Source of the DNA: Actinomycetes bacterium
GTDB taxonomy: Bacteria; Actinomycetota; Actinomycetes; Mycobacteriales; Mycobacteriaceae
DNA: 36,312 bases
Assembly (NCBI GenBank): GCA_022601275.1
Contig: JAHZIT010000141.1
Location: 1-36,312 of the forward strand
Direction: 5' to 3'
A program made the position numbers and the translations under genes. Positions 1 through 8,354 of this stretch are shown in pieces. A model generated the notes under the pieces. It was not told where the DNA came from, did not search any database, and saw only the letters and a program-made list of their open reading frames with translations. The stretch's first letter is position 1. Every line of letters begins with the position of its first letter.

Positions 1-10
1 CGCTCACGGC

Positions 11-74
11 CCCCGAGCGGGCGCAAATGCACACGCTGCGCGGCGTGTTGACGTGCAGACACGCGCGCTCGCGG
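11..74. repeat. 64-bp palindromic repeat, copy A (3' of fadD36)
   Basis: This 64-bp block matches 24191-24254 without gaps at 54 of 64 positions. The outer arms are CCCCGAGCG (11-19) and CGCTCGCGG (66-74), complementary except for one base. Nested inside are TGCAC/GTGCA and ACACGC/GCGTGT, so the block can fold into a long interrupted hairpin. It begins five bases past the fadD36 stop codon, in the same orientation and position as the second copy has relative to fbiC. A role as a dispersed REP-like element or transcription terminator is an inference. Confidence 0.75.
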
Positions 75-79
75 AGAAG

Positions 80-1522
80 TTAAACCCATTGCACTAGTTC
101 CTTCTTGAGCACCTTGCCCATCGCGTTGCGAGGCAGACGGTCGACCAGCCGGACTGCGCGTGGGCGCTTATGCACCGAGAGTTGTTGCGCCACGTACTCG
201 ATCAGCTCCTCCGGCGATACATCACCGACTACGAAGGCGACGATGCGCTGGCCCAGATCAAGATCGGGCGCACCGATCACCGCCGCCTCCCGCACACCCG
301 AGTGGCCCAAAAGAGCAGTTTCGATTTCACCCGCACCCACCCGGAAGCCTCCGGTCTTGATCAGGTCGACCGATTCGCGACCCACGATCCGGTGCATCCC
401 GTCATGGTCGATGACAGCCACATCTCCGGTGCGGTACCAGCCGTCTGTCCCCAGTACCTCGGCGGTGGCATCAGCACGGTTGAGGTATCCGTCGAACATC
501 GTCGGGCTCTGAACATGAAGCTGCCCGATGCTGTCGCCGTCGTGATTCACCTCATCGCCGCTCTCGGAGACCAACCGCGTCCGTACACCGCGGAGCGGTA
601 GCCCCACCCAGCCCGGCCGGCGCTCACCGGCGGCCAGGGTACTCAGGGTGATGAGCGATTCGGTGCTGCCGTAGCGCTCGACGGGCTGGTGCCCGCTCAG
701 CGCCACAAGCCCGTCGAAAACCGGAACAGGCAGCGGCGCGCTGCCCGACACGAGCAGTCGCGCCCCAGCCAGCGCCCGGGCCGCATCGCCGTCGTCGACG
801 ATCCGCGACCACACCGTCGGAACCCCGAACACCAACGATCCGCCGGTCTCGGAAACCGCTCGAGCGTATGCCGCAGGACTGGGTTTCCCGGTGTGCACGA
901 AACGATTCCCGATACGCAGCGATCCCAGCAAGCCCAGCACGAGACCGTGCACGTGGTACAGCGGCAACCCGTGCACCAAGGTGTCCTCAGACGTCCACTG
1001 CCAGGCCTCGGCCAACATGTCGATATCGGCGGCGATCGCCCGACGGCTCACCACCACACCCTTGGGCAACCCGGTAGTGCCAGACGTGTAGATGATCAGC
1101 GCCGTGGCGTCCGGCGAGGGTTCCGGATAGCGATGCCACGAGCGGGCGTGCAGCCGTACCGGAATGTGCGGCAGATCTTCCAGCCCGTCGATCTCCGATG
1201 GTTTTTCACCCAGCCACGCCTGCGCACCAGAATCGGTGAGGATGTGCCGGCGCTCGGCCGAGCCGACGTCGGCGGGCACCGGAACCACAGGCACCCCGGC
1301 GATCAGGCAGCCCACGATGGCGAGAGCGGTCACAGGCGTGGGCCTGGTCAGTACGGCTACCCGGGCGGCGTTGCCGACGCGTTCGGCTACCGCCGTCGCA
1401 GCCCCCAGCACATCACTCCGACTCAGCGAGATTCCGTCGATGCGCACCACGTCATCAGCGTCGACGCCTTCGGCGGGGTTCAGGGAGTCCAGGAGCACGA
1501 AATCTGAGGCTACTCCCCGCAT
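80..1522 (-). CDS. fadD36: FadD36: acyl-CoA synthetase, MatB (malonyl-CoA synthetase)-like
   Basis: This 480-residue member of the ANL (AMP-forming) superfamily activates a carboxylic acid with ATP and joins it to CoA in the cytoplasm. The P-loop-like motif is YTSGTTGLPKG. The C-terminal domain has YRTGD, then the hinge segment IVGRESVDLIKTGG, and ends with the catalytic Lys motif PRNAMGK. Several stretches (AWQW..ED.LV.GLPL.HVHGLVLG, RIVGR..DLIK.GG, GAGEIE.ALL) resemble Streptomyces MatB as I remember it, so malonate or methylmalonate may be the substrate rather than a long-chain fatty acid. The open frame continues far upstream, but that part is antisense to the Nudix gene. The ATG at 1522 gives the family length and leaves nine bases to the divergent Nudix start. 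The orthologue I recall is Rv1193 (473 aa). Confidence 0.88.
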   Translation of the reverse strand: MRGVASDFVLLDSLNPAEGVDADDVVRIDGISLSRSDVLGAATAVAERVGNAARVAVLTRPTPVTALAIVGCLIAGVPVVPVPADVGSAERRHILTDSGAQAWLGEKPSEIDGLEDLPHIPVRLHARSWHRYPEPSPDATALIIYTSGTTGLPKGVVVSRRAIAADIDMLAEAWQWTSEDTLVHGLPLYHVHGLVLGLLGSLRIGNRFVHTGKPSPAAYARAVSETGGSLVFGVPTVWSRIVDDGDAARALAGARLLVSGSAPLPVPVFDGLVALSGHQPVERYGSTESLITLSTLAAGERRPGWVGLPLRGVRTRLVSESGDEVNHDGDSIGQLHVQSPTMFDGYLNRADATAEVLGTDGWYRTGDVAVIDHDGMHRIVGRESVDLIKTGGFRVGAGEIETALLGHSGVREAAVIGAPDLDLGQRIVAFVVGDVSPEELIEYVAQQLSVHKRPRAVRLVDRLPRNAMGKVLKKELVQWV

Positions 1523-1531
1523 ACTGAGCCG

Positions 1532-2083
1532 ATGGATTCCATCCGGACCGTCAGGTCGCGTGAGTTGTACCGGAACAACTGGTTGACGATCCGTGAGGAC
1601 GATATCCGCAGGCCCGACGGCAGCGCCGGAATCTACGCGGTGGTCGACAAGCCGACATACGCGCTGGTTATCCCCCGAGACTCCGGCACTGGCTCCGACC
1701 GCTTCCACTTGGTCGAACAGTTCCGCTACCCACTGGGCCTCCGGCGCTGGGAGTTCCCGCAAGGCACCGTGCCGGGTCAGCCCGACATCGACCCCGCCGA
1801 GCTCGCTGCACGTGAACTGCGGGAGGAGACGGGGCTGCGCGCCGAAACGATGACTGAACTTGGGCTGCTCGACGTCGCACCCGGAATGAGCAGCCAGCGC
1901 GGCCGGGTATTCCTCGCAATGGATGTCACCGAAGGCCCCCACGAGCGCGAACACGAGGAACAGGACATGCGCAGCGCATGGTTCACCCGCGCCGAGGTCG
2001 AGCAGATGATCCGCGGCGGCATCATCACCGACGCCCAGACGATCGCAGCCTGGGCCCTCATGGAGCTCTCCGAACGCCAATAG
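1532..2083 (+). CDS. Nudix hydrolase, ADP-ribose pyrophosphatase-like
   Basis: This 183-residue cytoplasmic hydrolase should cleave a nucleoside diphosphate linked to another moiety. The catalytic helix is clear: RELREETGL at about residues 95-103, matching the REUxEExGU core of the Nudix box, preceded by WEFPQGTV. The glutamate usually found eight residues before the RE is not in its standard position, so the first half of the box is variant. The overall layout (FHLVEQFRYPLGLRRWEFPQG, late EEQDM) resembles the ADP-ribose/sugar-nucleotide pyrophosphatase subfamily. The start ATG lies nine bases from the divergent fadD36 start, so the two genes must share a very compact promoter region. The exact substrate cannot be read from the sequence. 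Confidence 0.85.
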   Translation: MDSIRTVRSRELYRNNWLTIREDDIRRPDGSAGIYAVVDKPTYALVIPRDSGTGSDRFHLVEQFRYPLGLRRWEFPQGTVPGQPDIDPAELAARELREETGLRAETMTELGLLDVAPGMSSQRGRVFLAMDVTEGPHEREHEEQDMRSAWFTRAEVEQMIRGGIITDAQTIAAWALMELSERQ

Positions 2084-2122
2084 CGGGCTGCGTTTCGCAG
2101 GAAGGTCATGCGCTCCGCGCCG

Positions 2123-2164
2123 TCGATACCAACCCTTCGATACCAACCCTTCGATACCAACCCG
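2123..2164. repeat. 14-bp tandem repeat, three copies
   Basis: The unit TCGATACCAACCCT occurs three times in a row (2123-2136, 2137-2150, 2151-2164), the last copy ending in G instead of T. It sits in the 180-bp gap between the Nudix stop and the secreted-protein start, close to the Nudix 3' end. It is not palindromic and no function is evident. It is a likely site of copy-number variation between strains. Confidence 0.85.
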
Positions 2165-2263
2165 TAGTCAAACCGTTTCCCAACCCGCCGTGTCGATCGG
2201 GCGCGCGGACCGCACGGGCGATTAGGTTGCAATTGCCACACTCAGACCAGTTGTGAGGAAATC

Positions 2264-2764
2264 ATGTCTGCCCGACGGGCTTGCAGCGCAATCGCATCCG
2301 CGACTCTGGTCGCCGCCGCATGCGCTTGCACCCAGGCGACGGCACAGGCAACGCCCCTGAAATGGAGCGGTCCCTACACCATGGTGACCTTCGCGTCGCA
2401 AAAGATCGGCACCAGTATCGCCGCCCGTCAGCCGGAAGCCGACTTCAGCGGTCAGTACACATTCACCACCTCTTGTACCAGCACCTGCGTGGCCACGGCT
2501 TCGGGCGGCCCGGCGCCAAGCAACCCGACCGTCCCCCAGCCGAGCCGCTACACGTGGGACGGACAGCAGTGGGTGTTCAACTACAACTGGCAGTGGGAGT
2601 GTTTCCGGGGTAGCGACGTGCCCACCGAGTTCGCGGCCGCGCGCTCTCTCGTGTTCTATTCGCCAACGCTGGATGGATCGATGTTCGGGACTTGGCGTAC
2701 CGAGATCCTCGAGGGTGTATGCAAGGGCAACATTGTTATGCCGGTCGCGGCATACCCGGCCTGA
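2264..2764 (+). CDS. small secreted mycobacterial protein, function unknown
   Basis: I recognise no catalytic domain in this 166-residue protein. Residues 1-28 form a typical Sec signal peptide: a short basic start (SARR), an Ala-rich core and an AQA cleavage site before TPLKWSG. The mature part has four cysteines (CTSTC, WECF, GVCKG), enough for two disulfides, and many Trp/Tyr residues (WDGQQWVFNYNWQW), which suggests a small disulfide-stabilised beta fold. A lipoprotein is unlikely because the cysteines in the signal region lack a good lipobox. The start is supported by GAGGA at 2255-2259. It stands alone between the Nudix gene and the convergent pruB. Confidence 0.75.
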   Translation: MSARRACSAIASATLVAAACACTQATAQATPLKWSGPYTMVTFASQKIGTSIAARQPEADFSGQYTFTTSCTSTCVATASGGPAPSNPTVPQPSRYTWDGQQWVFNYNWQWECFRGSDVPTEFAAARSLVFYSPTLDGSMFGTWRTEILEGVCKGNIVMPVAAYPA

Positions 2765-2847
2765 AGCGTGCCTTGCCAGTGCCCCCACCCATTCAGCCTG
2801 CACCCACGGCGGAGATGGGTCGAGTAGAGCTCGCCCTCAGCGCAGGA

Positions 2848-3825
2848 TCAACGCGCGGACGGTAAGCGTTGACGTTCGGCCAGGGCCCGTAGGAAGAAGG
2901 TGAAGTTCGCCGGCCGCTCGGCGAGTCGCCTGACGAAGTAGCCGTACCACTGGGTGCCGAACGGTACATAGACGCGTAGGTGATTGCCCTCGTCGGCCAA
3001 TCGACGCTGTTCGCCGTCACGAATGCCGTAGAGCATCTGGTATTCGAAATCGTTTATGCCGCGGCTATTCTCGCGGACCAGCGCGGGCACGGCAGCGAGG
3101 ATCTCGGGGTCATGTGAGGCCACCATCGGATACCCGCTGCCCCTCATGAGCACCCCTAGGCACCGAAGATAGGAGTCAGTGATGTCGTCGCGGTCCCGGT
3201 AGGCCACCGACGCCGGTTCGTCGTAAGCCCCCTTGCACAGCCGGATCCGCGCGCCGGAAGCGGCGAACTCGGCACAGTCGGCGTAGGTGCGTTGGAGGTA
3301 GGCCTGCAGTACCGTTCCAACCCAGGCGAAGTCGGTGCGCAGCTCGCGAACGATCGCCAGAGTCGAGTCAGTCGTCGTATGGTCTTCAGCATCGATGGTC
3401 ACCCACACACCGGCGCGCTGGGCGCGTTCGCAGATCGCGCGCGCGTTCTCCAGAGCGATCTTCTCTCCGTCCCGCGGCAGCGCCTGCCCCAGCGCGGACA
3501 ACTTGAGCGAAACCTCCAGCGGCCGTACCGCGGCCGCCGTTTCGCCCCGGGCTGAAAAGGCTTCCAGGATCCGTAGATAGGCATCCACGGTGACTTCCGC
3601 GGCATCAGCGTCGGTGACATCCTCGCCGAGATAGTCGATCGACACCAGCCGCCGGGAATCCCGCAGCGGCTCAACCGAACTCATTGCATCGGCAATGCCC
3701 TCTCCGGGGACAAACCGTTTCACGACCTTGCGGGTGACCGGCCACCGCTCGGCCAACCGTCGCAGACCGTCCCGTCGACCTGCGGCGAGGATTGCGGGCC
3801 GGGCGAAGCGCTTGAAGATGCCCAT
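2848..3825 (-). CDS. pruB: Proline dehydrogenase (monofunctional), PruB
   Basis: This 325-residue FAD enzyme oxidises L-proline to delta-1-pyrroline-5-carboxylate and passes electrons to the respiratory chain. It is the stand-alone beta8/alpha8-barrel form rather than a PutA fusion. Family motifs are present in order: VSLKLSALG (~105-113), DAEDHTTTDSTL (~145), LQAYLQRT (~173), RLCKGAYDEP (~195), SHDP, FEYQMLYGIR, and YGYFVRRLAERPAN, whose Arg-Arg pair (~299-300) binds the proline carboxylate. It starts three bases after the pruA stop codon (TGA-GCC-ATG), so the two are one operon and translation is probably coupled. The names PruA/B/C follow published work on mycobacterial proline metabolism, as I recall it. 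The M. tuberculosis counterpart is Rv1188. Confidence 0.93.
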   Translation of the reverse strand: MGIFKRFARPAILAAGRRDGLRRLAERWPVTRKVVKRFVPGEGIADAMSSVEPLRDSRRLVSIDYLGEDVTDADAAEVTVDAYLRILEAFSARGETAAAVRPLEVSLKLSALGQALPRDGEKIALENARAICERAQRAGVWVTIDAEDHTTTDSTLAIVRELRTDFAWVGTVLQAYLQRTYADCAEFAASGARIRLCKGAYDEPASVAYRDRDDITDSYLRCLGVLMRGSGYPMVASHDPEILAAVPALVRENSRGINDFEYQMLYGIRDGEQRRLADEGNHLRVYVPFGTQWYGYFVRRLAERPANFTFFLRALAERQRLPSAR

Positions 3826-3828
3826 GGC

Positions 3829-5466
3829 TCACAACTCCATGTGGGGATAGTAGTACTCGGTGGGGGGCACGAAAGTCTCCTTGATCGAGCGGGCCGAGGT
3901 CCAGCGCAGCAAGTTCAGCGCAGACCCGGCCTTGTCGTTGGTACCCGAGGCCCGTGCCCCTCCGAATGGCTGCTGGCCAACCACCGCGCCACTGGGCTTG
4001 TCGTTGACGTAGAAGTTGCCTGCTGCGTGGCGCAGGCGTCGCTCGGCCTGCAGCACCGCTACGCGATCGTCGCCGATCACGGCACCGGTCAAGGCATAGC
4101 GCGAGCCAGAATCGACGACGTCAAGAATCCGTCCATAGTCCTCGTCCGGGTAGACGTGCAGTGACAGGATGGGGCCGAAATACTCGGTAGAGAACGCCTC
4201 GTCGGCTGGATCGTCGGACAGCAGCACCGTTGGTCTGACGAAATAGCCTTCACTGTCGTCGTATTCGCCGCCGACCGCGATCGTCACGTTAGCTGCGCTC
4301 TTTGCTCTTTCGATGGCCGCGACATTCTTGGCGAACGACCGCTCGTCGATCAACGCTCCCCCGAAATTGGCGAAATCGGTGACGTCACCGTAGCGCAGTT
4401 CCCGCGTGGCTCCGAGGAAGTCGTCGCCCATCTGCTGCCACACCGAACGCGCAACGAAAGCCCGCGACGCGGCCGAACATTTCTGCCCCTGATAGTCGAA
4501 CGCACCCCGAATCAGAGCTGTGCGCAACACCTCTGGGCGCGCTGAGGGGTGAGCCACCACAAAGTCCTTACCGCCGGTCTCACCAACCAGCCGCGGGTAG
4601 GTGTCATAACGATCGATGTGGGTGCCCACCTCGCGCCACAGATGCTGAAAGGTCGCCGTCGAGCCGGTGAAGTGGATGCCGGCCATTCGGCGGTCGGCGA
4701 GAACGACATCCGAAACCGCTTGCCCGTCGCCGGTGAGCAGGTTGATCACACCCGCGGGTAGCCCGGCTGCCTCGAGCAACTGCATGGTCAGGTAGGCAGC
4801 AAAGGTCTGGGTGGGCGAAGGCTTCCACACCACCGTGTTGCCCATCAGCGCGGGGGCGGTGGGCAGATTGCCGGCGATGGCGGTGAAATTGAAGGGCGTG
4901 ATCGCGTAGACGAAGCCTTCCAACGGCCGGTAGTCGGTGCGGTTCCATACGCCGGGCGAGCTGACCGGCTGCTCGGCCAGGACGTTGCGAGCGAACGCGA
5001 CGTTGAAACGCCAGAAGTCGATGAGCTCGCACGGCGAGTCGATCTCGGCCTGATAGGGGGTCTTGGACTGGCCCAGCATGGTCGCCGCCGCGATCTTCTC
5101 CCGCCAGGGTCCGGCCAGCAGGTCGGCGGCTCTCAGGAACACCGCTGCACGTTCGTCGAACGGGAGCGCTTCCCAGTCCTTCTTGGCCGTGATGGCGGCC
5201 TCGACCGCGGACCGGGCGTCCGAGTGGTCGGCGTTGGTGAAGGTGCCCAGCCGCGCCGCATGCCGGTGTGGTTGAACGACGTCGACGTGGGCGCCGGCGC
5301 CCATCCGGTGCTTGCCGCCGATGACGTGCGGCAGCTCGATGGGGTCGCTCGCAAGGCTGGTCAGCGCACCGGCGAGTCTGCTGCGCTCTGAGGAACCCGG
5401 GGCGTATTCGTGAACCGGCTCGTTGTGGGGCACCGGTACCTGAGTAATCGCAACGATCGAGTCCAT
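3829..5466 (-). CDS. pruA: Delta-1-pyrroline-5-carboxylate dehydrogenase, PruA (RocA)
   Basis: This 545-residue NAD-dependent aldehyde dehydrogenase converts glutamate semialdehyde, in equilibrium with the PruB product, to glutamate. The catalytic residues are visible: Glu296 in GETGGKDF and nucleophile Cys330 in GQKCSAASR. The cofactor region (FTGSTATFQHLW) and the ITPFNFTAI segment typical of P5C dehydrogenases are intact. The length matches the roughly 543-residue Rv1187. The gene is first in the pruA-pruB operon and is divergent from pruC across a short gap with a candidate operator at 5494-5516. The ATG at 5466 overlaps the longest possible upstream extension of the pruC frame, which argues that pruC starts later. 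Confidence 0.95.
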   Translation of the reverse strand: MDSIVAITQVPVPHNEPVHEYAPGSSERSRLAGALTSLASDPIELPHVIGGKHRMGAGAHVDVVQPHRHAARLGTFTNADHSDARSAVEAAITAKKDWEALPFDERAAVFLRAADLLAGPWREKIAAATMLGQSKTPYQAEIDSPCELIDFWRFNVAFARNVLAEQPVSSPGVWNRTDYRPLEGFVYAITPFNFTAIAGNLPTAPALMGNTVVWKPSPTQTFAAYLTMQLLEAAGLPAGVINLLTGDGQAVSDVVLADRRMAGIHFTGSTATFQHLWREVGTHIDRYDTYPRLVGETGGKDFVVAHPSARPEVLRTALIRGAFDYQGQKCSAASRAFVARSVWQQMGDDFLGATRELRYGDVTDFANFGGALIDERSFAKNVAAIERAKSAANVTIAVGGEYDDSEGYFVRPTVLLSDDPADEAFSTEYFGPILSLHVYPDEDYGRILDVVDSGSRYALTGAVIGDDRVAVLQAERRLRHAAGNFYVNDKPSGAVVGQQPFGGARASGTNDKAGSALNLLRWTSARSIKETFVPPTEYYYPHMEL

Positions 5467-5493
5467 GCAGCAAGGATGCCCGTTTTCCGCGCG

Positions 5494-5516
5494 TTATCCG
5501 ATGGCCGATCGGACAA
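5494..5516. promoter_or_regulatory. Candidate operator between pruA and pruC (inverted repeat)
   Basis: The arms TTATCCGAT (5494-5502) and ATCGGACAA (5508-5516) are reverse complements at eight of nine positions, separated by five bases. The site lies 28 bases upstream of the pruA start and 44 bases before the chosen pruC start, inside the shared divergent promoter region. Binding by PruC is an inference from position. Confidence 0.55.
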
Positions 5517-5560
5517 GCTCTGACACACTTGATGGTCGGATCGAACAAAGGAGAGCAGTG

Positions 5561-7153
5561 GTGGCTGTGCTGCCGGGTGGCCCCGAACTCGGCCTGGGGC
5601 TGGGGCAGTTACTGCTGGCGTTGGACCGCACGATGGTCACGCTGGTTGAGGCACCGCGCGGACTGGACATGCCGGTGAGCTCGGTGGCGCTGGTCGACGC
5701 CGATGACGTGAGGCTAGGGCCCGCGGTCGGGCCCGGCTCGGCCGATCTGTTCTTCCTGCTCGGGGTGTCCGACGCGGAAGCCGCCGGCTGGCTTGAACAG
5801 CACGCCGCACCACCGGCGGCGATCTTCGTCAAGGACCCCGGCCCCACGGTGGTGGCCCGTGCGGTCGCCCAGGGCACGGCAGTCATCGGCGTCGAACCCC
5901 GGGCCCGCTGGGAACACCTGTACCGCTTGGTCAACTACGCGCTTGAGCACCATGGCGATCGCAGCGATCCGCTCCGCGACTCGGGCACCGACCTGTTCGG
6001 CCTGGCACAGTCGATCGCCGATCGCACCCGCGGCATGATCTGTATAGAGGACGCCGACAGCCGCATGCTGGCCTACTCGGCCTCCAGCGAGGAAGCCGAC
6101 GAGCTGCGCCGCCTGACCATTCTCGGCCGCGCCGGACCGCCCGAGCATCTCGAGTGGATCGGGCAGTGGGGCATCTTCGACGCGCTGCGCTCCGGCTCGG
6201 AGGTGGTCAGCGTGGACGAACGTCCCGAACTGGGGCTCCGACCCCGCCTTGCGGTCGGTGTGCACCTCCCCCCAAACGATGCGCGCCGAAGACCGACCTT
6301 CACCGGAACCATCTGGCTCCAGCAGGGGTCGACACCGCTGGCCGGGGACTCCAGGGAGATCCTGCGGGGCGGCGCCGTCTTGGCGGCCCGGATCATGTCA
6401 CGCCTGGCGGCCGCACCTTCCCAGCACGCGGCTCGGGTACAGCAGCTGCTCGGAATGACGGGCCGGGACGCCACCGACGTCGGAGTGCTCGCGCGCGAGC
6501 TCGGCATCCCCGCCAACGCCCGCGCCGCCCTGGTGGGCTTCCGAGGAGTGGGCGCGGCAGTACCTTCCGATGTGATCGCGTTGAATGCCAGCGCCTTTCG
6601 CGTCGACTCCCAGGTCGCTTCCGTTGGTGATCGAGTCTATGTGCTGCTCCCGAAGATCACGGCGGCCACGACGGTCACGTCGTGGACCCGCGGGGTCGTC
6701 GCCGCGCTGCACCGCGAACTGGGTCTCGACGTCCGCGCCGTGACAGCCGCGCCCATGACCGGGCTGGCCGGCGCGGCGGCGGTGCGTAACGAGGTGGACC
6801 GCGTGTTCGACAGCGCCGAACGTCACCCGGCTGCCATCGGTCAGATCACGTCTCTGGACGAGGCACGCACGACGGTGCTCCTCGACGGGATCGTCTCACT
6901 CATCGCGGCCGAAGCCCGTCTGGTGGACCCTCGGGTGCGCGAACTCTGCGAGAAAGATCCGATGCTGGCCGACACACTGCGGGCCTACCTGGACGGGTTC
7001 GGCGATATTGCGGGAACGGCGCGACGGCTGCACGTCCACCCCAACACTGTGCGCTATCGCATCCGCCGCATCGAGAAGCTACTCATGACTTCGCTCGATG
7101 ACCCCGAAGAACGTCTGGTGCTCGCGCTCGGGTTGCGCGCCGCAGAACGTTGA
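5561..7153 (+). CDS. pruC: PucR-family transcriptional regulator of proline use, PruC
   Basis: This regulator of about 530 residues has a PucR-type C-terminal helix-turn-helix: DTLRAYLDGFGDIAGTARRLHVHPNTVRYRIRRIEKLL, near the C-terminus. The N-terminal half holds a purine-catabolism-type regulatory domain (about residues 20-130), then a GAF/GGDEF-like middle. Mycobacterial PruC (Rv1186c) is reported to control pruA and pruB in response to proline. The frame is open from 5465, but the best ribosome-binding site is AAAGGAG at 5547-5553, which points to GTG 5561 (seven-base spacing) or GTG 5558. An earlier start at 5501 would run over the inverted repeat. It is divergent from pruA, as expected for a local regulator, and convergent with dapC. 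Confidence 0.85.
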   Translation: MAVLPGGPELGLGLGQLLLALDRTMVTLVEAPRGLDMPVSSVALVDADDVRLGPAVGPGSADLFFLLGVSDAEAAGWLEQHAAPPAAIFVKDPGPTVVARAVAQGTAVIGVEPRARWEHLYRLVNYALEHHGDRSDPLRDSGTDLFGLAQSIADRTRGMICIEDADSRMLAYSASSEEADELRRLTILGRAGPPEHLEWIGQWGIFDALRSGSEVVSVDERPELGLRPRLAVGVHLPPNDARRRPTFTGTIWLQQGSTPLAGDSREILRGGAVLAARIMSRLAAAPSQHAARVQQLLGMTGRDATDVGVLARELGIPANARAALVGFRGVGAAVPSDVIALNASAFRVDSQVASVGDRVYVLLPKITAATTVTSWTRGVVAALHRELGLDVRAVTAAPMTGLAGAAAVRNEVDRVFDSAERHPAAIGQITSLDEARTTVLLDGIVSLIAAEARLVDPRVRELCEKDPMLADTLRAYLDGFGDIAGTARRLHVHPNTVRYRIRRIEKLLMTSLDDPEERLVLALGLRAAER

Positions 7154-7154
7154 A

Positions 7155-7176
7155 GCGGGTCGCGCGCGACACCCGC
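7155..7176. terminator. Hairpin between convergent pruC and dapC
   Basis: GCGGGT (7155-7160) and ACCCGC (7171-7176) form a perfect six-base-pair stem around a GC-rich loop that itself contains the palindrome GTCGCGCGCGAC (7159-7170). It starts one base after the pruC stop and ends nine bases before the dapC stop, so it could end transcription from both sides. There is no U-tract, which is usual for mycobacterial hairpin terminators. Confidence 0.55.
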
Positions 7177-7185
7177 CGAGCTTCT

Positions 7186-8283
7186 TCAGCGCGCGGTATC
7201 CGCCAACCGCCGCGCTGCCGCGGCAATGCGTTCGTCGGTAGCTGTCAAAGCCACCCGGACATGCCGTGCTCCCCGGGGACCGTAGAACTCCCCTGGCGCG
7301 ACGAGGATGCCGCGCTGCGACAACCACGTGACGGTGTCGCGGCACGGCTCGCCGCGCGTAGCCCACAGGTAGAGCCCCGCCTCGGAGTGATCGACGGTGA
7401 AATCGGCGGATCGCAACGCCGCCAGCAGGACATCGCGGCGGTGCGCGTAGCGCTCTCGCTGGGCCTGTTCGTGCGCGTCGTCGTCGAGCGCCGCGGCCAT
7501 CGCTGCCTGCACCGGGGTGGGCATCATCATGCCTGCGTGCTTGCGCACCGCTAGGAGTTCGGCCACGACGCCGGGGTCACCGGCGACGAAACCCGCACGG
7601 TAGCCGGCCAATGACGACGTCTTCGACAAAGAGTGCATGGCCAGCAGTCCGGTATGGTCACCGCCGCAGACCTGCGGGTGCAGCACCGACACCGGCGCCT
7701 GATCCCAGCCCAGCCCGAGGTAGCACTCGTCGGAGGCAACGAGCACCCCGCGCTCCCGGGCCCATGCCACGACCTTGCGCAGGTGGTCGATACCGAGCAC
7801 CTTCCCGGTCGGATTGCTCGGCGAGTTCAGGTAGAGCAATCGTGGAGTCGTGGGGCCCAGTTGCGTCAACGAGTCAGCCCGCAGCACCCCGGCTCCGGTG
7901 AGCAGGGCACCCACTTCGTAGGTGGGGTACGCGAGCTCTGGCACGACGACCGTGTCGGCGCCGCTCAAGCCGAGCAGCGTCGGCAGCCAGGCGATGAACT
8001 CCTTGGTACCGATCACCGGAAGGACCGCGCTGGGCCTCAGCCCAGTGATCCCGTATCTGCGCAGCAGCGCATCGACGACCGACTCCCGCAACGCCGGAGT
8101 GCCGGCGGTGGTCGGATATCCGGGCGCGGCGCTGGCGGCCGCGAGCGCGGCGCGAATCACCGGGGCGACGTCGTCCACGGGGGTACCGACCGACAGGTCC
8201 ACGATGCCGTCGGGGTGTTCGCGGGCTGCTGCGGTTGCTTCCGACAGGGTGTCCCACGGGAATACCGGAAGCGACCCGGACAC
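7186..8283 (-). CDS. dapC: DapC: N-succinyl-diaminopimelate aminotransferase
   Basis: This class I/II PLP-dependent aminotransferase of about 365 residues makes N-succinyl-LL-diaminopimelate from N-succinyl-2-amino-6-ketopimelate, a step toward lysine and peptidoglycan. Fold-type I motifs are intact: YPTTAGTPALRESV, the cofactor Asn in YLNSPSNPTGKV, ASDECY, the Schiff-base lysine in HSLSKTSSLAGYRAGF, and a C-terminal carboxylate-binding Arg (RHVRVAL). The chosen GTG at 8283 (VSGSLPVFPWDTL) matches the start of Rv1178 as I recall it. A TTG at 8322 would add 13 residues, and neither start has a strong ribosome-binding site. It follows fdxC in the same orientation with a short gap, so the two are probably cotranscribed, an arrangement conserved in mycobacteria. 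Confidence 0.9.
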   Translation of the reverse strand: MSGSLPVFPWDTLSEATAAAREHPDGIVDLSVGTPVDDVAPVIRAALAAASAAPGYPTTAGTPALRESVVDALLRRYGITGLRPSAVLPVIGTKEFIAWLPTLLGLSGADTVVVPELAYPTYEVGALLTGAGVLRADSLTQLGPTTPRLLYLNSPSNPTGKVLGIDHLRKVVAWARERGVLVASDECYLGLGWDQAPVSVLHPQVCGGDHTGLLAMHSLSKTSSLAGYRAGFVAGDPGVVAELLAVRKHAGMMMPTPVQAAMAAALDDDAHEQAQRERYAHRRDVLLAALRSADFTVDHSEAGLYLWATRGEPCRDTVTWLSQRGILVAPGEFYGPRGARHVRVALTATDERIAAAARRLADTAR

Positions 8284-8354
8284 AGGTCCGGCCGCCGGCG
8301 GCCGAAGGGTGACCTCAGGCAATTTCTGGCGGTCAGATGGCTGCGCCGTGGCCC

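Noticed and set aside
1523..2146. Upstream extension of the fadD36 frame (about 208 more codons)
   Set aside because: It is entirely antisense to the Nudix gene, has no AMP-ligase motifs, and the ATG at 1522 gives the expected family length.
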